From: Lachnospiraceae bacterium
Lineage (GTDB): Bacteria > Bacillota > Clostridia > Lachnospirales > Lachnospiraceae
Reading direction: 5' to 3'
NCBI GenBank assembly: GCA_900770225.1
Contig: CAAGJU010000277.1
Location: 1 to 41,541 of the forward strand
DNA length: 41,541 nt
Both the position numbers and the translations under genes were made by a program. Below the pieces are notes generated by a model. That model ran no database searches. It had not been told where the DNA came from and saw only the letters and a program-made list of their open reading frames with translations. This document shows positions 38,229 to 41,541 of this stretch, piece by piece. Positions within the stretch are counted from its first letter, which is position 1. Every line of letters starts with the position of its first letter.

Positions 38229-39713
38229 TCAGTCGCGCTGAAACAGATCTCTTGTGTAAACCTTTTCCTTCACATCATTGAGACATGCATTATACCGGTT
38301 GGCGATAATGCACTGGCTTCTCCTCTTGAATTCTTCCAGATCGTTCACGATCTCTGATCCGAAAAATGTTGTCCCGTCTTCAAGCGACGGTTCATAGATG
38401 ATAACGGCTGCGCCCTTTGCCTTGACGCGTTTCATGACGCCCTGAATCGAGGACTGACGGAAATTATCGGAATTGCTTTTCATTGTCAGCCGGTAGACGC
38501 CGATGGTGATGGATTTTTCCTCGGACGGATTGTAACTGTTCTCATCTGTGTAGCTGTAATAGCCCGCCTTTTTCAGCACCTGGTCCGCGATAAAATCCTT
38601 TCTGGTGCGGTTGCTCTCTACAATGGCCTGGATCAGATTTTCCGGAATGTCCTGATAATTTGCCAGCAGCTGCCTTGTATCTTTGGGCAGGCAGTAACCG
38701 CCGTAACCGAAACTCGGATTGTTGTAATGCGTTCCGATACGAGGGTCGAGGCAGACACCGTCGATGATCTCCCGGGTATTCAGCCCTTTGGACTCGGCAT
38801 AGGTGTCCAGCTCGTTAAAGTAGGATACACGCAGCGCAAGGTACGTGTTGGCGAAGAGCTTGACGGCTTCAGCTTCCGTGAAACCCATGAACAGTGTATC
38901 AATATTTTCTTTCAGCGCACCTTCCTGCAGAAGAGCGGCGAAGGTGTGTGAAGCCCTGCATATCCGCTCGTCGTCAGGATCCGTGGCCACGATGATGCGG
39001 CTGGGATAGAGATTATCATAGAGTGCTTTGGATTCCCTCAGGAATTCGGGGCTGAAAATAATGTTTGCCGTGTGGTATTTTTTACGCACACGCACGGTAT
39101 AGCCGACCGGAATCGTTGATTTGATGACCATGATGGTGTCCGGATTCACCTTCTGTACCAGCTCGATGACGGCTTCCACGGCTGAGGTATCGAAGTAGTT
39201 CTTCTGGCTGTCGTAATTCGTCGGCGTGGCAATGACGACAAAATCAGCGTCCCGGTAGGCGCTTTCTCCGTCAAGTGTCGCCGTGAGATCCAGTTCCTTT
39301 TCAGCCAGATATTTTTCAATATATTCGTCCCGGATGGGAGATCTGCGGTGATTGATCATGTCGACCTTTTCCGGAATGATATCGACGGCTGTCACGTGGT
39401 TGTGCTGAGAGAGCAGAACGGCGATCGAGAGCCCGACATAACCGGTACCCGCAACGGCGATACGGAGCGGAGATGCTTTCGGCAGTTTTGAACTGCCCGT
39501 GCTGTTGATATAAAAAGCGGCGGGATCCAGCTGCAGGGCTGCACACAGACGGTCCAGCTGCTCAATGGACGGCATATAATCACCTGCCTCCAGCCGGACG
39601 ATCATGCCCCGGTTCATACCGCTGGCGTCGGCAAGCATCTGCTGCGTCATATGTTTTGCTCTGCGGGCAGATGTAATCTGCGAGATCATCAGATTCTTCG
39701 AAAATGATTTCAT
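38229..39713 (-). CDS. Nucleotide-sugar dehydrogenase with N-terminal XRE helix-turn-helix
   Basis: A 494-residue fusion. Residues 1-68 are an XRE/Cro-type HTH: ISQITSARRAKHMTQQMLAD, then SGMNRGMIVRLEAGDYMPSI and LDRLCAALQLDP. A short linker leads to a complete UDP-glucose 6-dehydrogenase-like enzyme: IAVAGTGYVGLS (NAD-binding GTGYVG at 89-94), VIATPTNYD, IKSTIPVGYT, IIFSPEFLRES, then the catalytic cysteine in FGYGGYCLPKDTRQL (C341, K344). It should oxidise UDP-glucose, or a related UDP-sugar, to the uronate with NAD+. Unfused homologues usually start at the GTGYVG strand. No ATG or ribosome site lies at the junction, so the fusion is translated as one chain. GGAGG precedes the start at 39713. 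It is divergent from the HlyD-like gene; self-regulation is inferred. Confidence 0.9.
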   Translation of the reverse strand: MKSFSKNLMISQITSARRAKHMTQQMLADASGMNRGMIVRLEAGDYMPSIEQLDRLCAALQLDPAAFYINSTGSSKLPKASPLRIAVAGTGYVGLSIAVLLSQHNHVTAVDIIPEKVDMINHRRSPIRDEYIEKYLAEKELDLTATLDGESAYRDADFVVIATPTNYDSQKNYFDTSAVEAVIELVQKVNPDTIMVIKSTIPVGYTVRVRKKYHTANIIFSPEFLRESKALYDNLYPSRIIVATDPDDERICRASHTFAALLQEGALKENIDTLFMGFTEAEAVKLFANTYLALRVSYFNELDTYAESKGLNTREIIDGVCLDPRIGTHYNNPSFGYGGYCLPKDTRQLLANYQDIPENLIQAIVESNRTRKDFIADQVLKKAGYYSYTDENSYNPSEEKSITIGVYRLTMKSNSDNFRQSSIQGVMKRVKAKGAAVIIYEPSLEDGTTFFGSEIVNDLEEFKRRSQCIIANRYNACLNDVKEKVYTRDLFQRD

Positions 39714-39787
39714 AGCGCCTCCGCAATGTCACAAATAGCAACATTCAATCTTGCGAAATTTCAATAAAAAATAATGCTTTGATCCGT

Positions 39788-39816
39788 ATTATACACAATT
39801 CGATGACGTTTGTAAT
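39788..39816 (-). promoter_or_regulatory. Candidate promoter for the HTH-dehydrogenase gene
   Basis: On the minus strand, TATAAT (39788-39793) is 17 bases from ATTACA (39811-39816), about 75 bases upstream of the start codon. The near-palindrome AACAAATTTAAATTGTT (39824-39840) lies just beyond the -35 and could be an operator. Confidence 0.5.
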
Positions 39817-39908
39817 CCTATGAAACAAATTTAAATTGTTATTATCTGCGACATCACATTCTGATGATATTGCGGATCTGTCATCTGAACCTGCCGGCAA
39901 CCCGATTC

Positions 39909-39937
39909 TTGTATAAAAACAGCGAAAATGGTACAAT
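39909..39937 (+). promoter_or_regulatory. Sigma-A-type promoter for the HlyD-like gene
   Basis: TTGTAT (39909-39914), a 17-base spacer and TACAAT (39932-39937) make a good promoter 31 bases before the TTG start. Confidence 0.6.
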
Positions 39938-39967
39938 ATCGCAGGAATTATTTCAGGGGAGGCTGTT

Positions 39968-41326
39968 TTGAGTAATAACGGCAGACAGACAAAAAAGCAG
40001 CGGAGCGCTTTTACCTTTAATATCGGTGCCGTTATTTTTGGTGCCCTGTTTATATATCTGATCATCGTTCTGCTTATGTACGCGACAAGGGACCGCGTAT
40101 CCACATACATGGTGACGAACGGTACGCTTTCCGCAAACGAGAGCTGCACGGCGCTGGCGATCCGGACAGAACAGGTTGTGACGGCCGGAGAGAGCGGCAG
40201 TGTGAACTATTTCACGCAGGACGGTACCAAGGTTTCAAAAAATGACTATGTCTGCAGTATAGGCAGCAGTGATGCTTCAGATAAGCAGACCCCGGCCAGT
40301 ACCGAACTCACATCGGACGATCTGGAACAGGTCAGGCAGCTGGCATCTGCTTTTTCAGGTGCCTACAAAGAAAGCGATTTTCAGGATGTGTATGATTTCC
40401 GATACTCCCTGGAGTCCTCGGTGATCAACAATACGGATGCTGCTTCTGTTTCCGGTACGCCTGTCAAGGCGCCCGTTGACGGCGTCATCAGTTATACCGT
40501 TGACGGCCTTGAGTCGCTGACGCCGGATGATATCACGGCGGATGACTTTGATGAAAATGCACATCCTTCCACACATCTTCGCACCTCATCATCGGTATCG
40601 ACCGGCGACCAGCTGTTCCGGGTGATCACAAATGACACATGGGAACTGATGTTTCCGGTTTCCGACAGGCTTTACGCATCCCTTGCATCTCGCAATACCG
40701 TGAAGATACTCTTTAAAAAAGACGGGAAAACGGAAAACGGGGATCTGACACTGAAGGATATCGACGGAACCCATTACGCCGTTGTCACGCTTTACAGCGG
40801 CATGGTGCGTTACTGCGATGACCGGTACCTGGACATTGAGCTTGTCACCAATACAGTCACCGGTCTGAAAATCCCCATCTCTGCCATCGTCAACAAGGAA
40901 TTTTATATGATCCCAGTTTCCTTTGAAGTGGTGGGCGGCGATGACGGCCAGACAAGCGGTTTTCTTCGAAGAACGACGGATGAAAACGGCAATGCGACGA
41001 CTGAATTTGTCGAGGCAGACCTGTATGAGAAGACCACAACGGACAACGGTCAGGAAGTGTACTATGTGGATGAGGATACCTTCAGCAAGGGTGATGTCAT
41101 ACAGATGACGGATTCCTCTCAGACATACACGATCGGAGACGCTGCGGTTCTGGAGGGTGTTTACTGCACCAATCTCGGTTATGCCCAGTTCAGAAAAACG
41201 GACATTTTGGATCAGAATGAAGAGTACGCCATCGTCGCGGAGAACACGGATTACGGTATTTCACAGTATGATTATATCGTCCGGGACGGTATGAGCGTGG
41301 ATGAATCGCAGATCCTGCATTCATAA
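39968..41326 (+). CDS. HlyD-like membrane-anchored protein
   Basis: Single-pass membrane protein of 452 residues resembling HlyD/membrane-fusion adaptors. A basic N-terminus (GRQTKKQRSAF) precedes one transmembrane helix (about residues 20-41, IGAVIFGALFIYLIIVLLMY). The external part starts with a barrel-sandwich-like half (ALAIRTEQVVTAGESGSVNYF), then an acidic helical spacer (about 105-150), a second half-motif (APVDGVISYTVDG) and C-terminal beta domains. No partner transporter gene is visible. The only start with a ribosome site is the TTG at 39968, five bases after GGGGAGG; the first internal ATG would remove the membrane helix. Similar proteins occur in Lachnospiraceae, often, as I recall, near division genes, but no such neighbour is in view here. 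Confidence 0.75.
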   Translation: MSNNGRQTKKQRSAFTFNIGAVIFGALFIYLIIVLLMYATRDRVSTYMVTNGTLSANESCTALAIRTEQVVTAGESGSVNYFTQDGTKVSKNDYVCSIGSSDASDKQTPASTELTSDDLEQVRQLASAFSGAYKESDFQDVYDFRYSLESSVINNTDAASVSGTPVKAPVDGVISYTVDGLESLTPDDITADDFDENAHPSTHLRTSSSVSTGDQLFRVITNDTWELMFPVSDRLYASLASRNTVKILFKKDGKTENGDLTLKDIDGTHYAVVTLYSGMVRYCDDRYLDIELVTNTVTGLKIPISAIVNKEFYMIPVSFEVVGGDDGQTSGFLRRTTDENGNATTEFVEADLYEKTTTDNGQEVYYVDEDTFSKGDVIQMTDSSQTYTIGDAAVLEGVYCTNLGYAQFRKTDILDQNEEYAIVAENTDYGISQYDYIVRDGMSVDESQILHS

Positions 41327-41396
41327 ATACGCACAGGCATTATTTTTACATCGTATGCAGGTATCATAACTGTACTGTAAAAGTCCGTCGCATGCC

Positions 41397-41541
41397 AGAG
41401 GCGGAATGCACACCCGAAGGGTGCGCAAGGCCGACTATGGCTTTGCGACGACAACAAGTATGAGCATGGAGCTTTGCGAAGCAAAACGAGAATGCGAATA
41501 CTTGTAGCGACGCGAGAGCACGCAGTGCGGAGCGTCGCGTA
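41397..41541. repeat. Structured multi-hairpin element at the right edge (may be cut)
   Basis: Successive foldable units are GCACACCC-GAA-GGGTGC, then ACAAGTATGAGCAT (41454-41467) against ATGCGAATACTTGT (41492-41505), whose stem contains two adjacent G-A mismatches, with an inner TTTGC/GCAAA. Last is GCGACGC (41507-41513) against GCGTCGC (41532-41538) enclosing GCAC/GTGC. It differs in sequence from the ATACAGATG family. No convincing gene is encoded. It may continue beyond the window. Confidence 0.6.

Overview
The window reads as a chromosomal segment of a Gram-positive anaerobe of the Clostridia, most likely Lachnospiraceae. This is inferred from protein character and gene order: phoH-ybeY, then proB/5-FCL/proA, miaB-mutS-mutL-miaA, radC-mreB-mreC-mreD-PBP2-rodA, RbsA-type sugar ABC genes with a YesM/YesN-type two-component system, Ser/Ala-rich lipoprotein linkers, and strong AGGAGG-type ribosome binding sites. 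I see no rRNA, tRNA, prophage, transposase or CRISPR array.

Layout. 1-2982: PhoH ATPase, YbeY rRNA endonuclease and ProB glutamate 5-kinase. 3125-5012: 5-formyl-THF cyclo-ligase overlapping ProA, so a folate-salvage gene sits between the two proline genes. 5241-13017: MiaB, MutS, MutL and MiaA, two tRNA ms2i6A37 enzymes flanking mismatch repair. 13302-16975: a YjbR/MmcQ-like two-domain protein, a PLP-dependent methionine gamma-lyase-family protein and an HI0933-type flavoprotein. 17032-22260: a ROK sugar kinase divergent from a three-gene sugar ABC importer (ATPase, permease, lipoprotein). 22596-26685: response regulator, LytS/YesM-type histidine kinase, and a translationally coupled degenerate ABC ATPase. 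26789-28396: a COG2509-type flavoprotein. 28510-37324: RadC and the elongation machinery (MreB-like, MreC, MreD, a very large PBP2, RodA) plus a D,D-carboxypeptidase. 37643-38068: a small P-loop protein with a clear terminator. 38229-39713 (minus): a nucleotide-sugar dehydrogenase with an N-terminal XRE helix-turn-helix, divergent from a HlyD-like membrane protein (39968-41326).

Most unusual points. (1) The response regulator/kinase pair is coupled to an ABC-ATPase homologue that has lost Walker A, the Walker B aspartate and the H-loop histidine, directly downstream of an intact sugar importer; it may be a pseudo-ATPase sensor or adaptor. (2) A DNA-binding XRE domain is fused in frame to a UDP-glucose-dehydrogenase-like enzyme. 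(3) An intergenic palindromic repeat family (about 130 bp) occurs at least six times, with one shared core carried between two different kinds of inverted ends. (4) Several intergenic spacers are diverged tandem duplications of 28-57 bp, some including the upstream gene's stop codon or the downstream Shine-Dalgarno. (5) Two further multi-hairpin elements lie at 13046-13210 and at the right edge.

All functional calls come from reading motifs by eye; no database search was run. Start codons were chosen from Shine-Dalgarno spacing and family N-termini.
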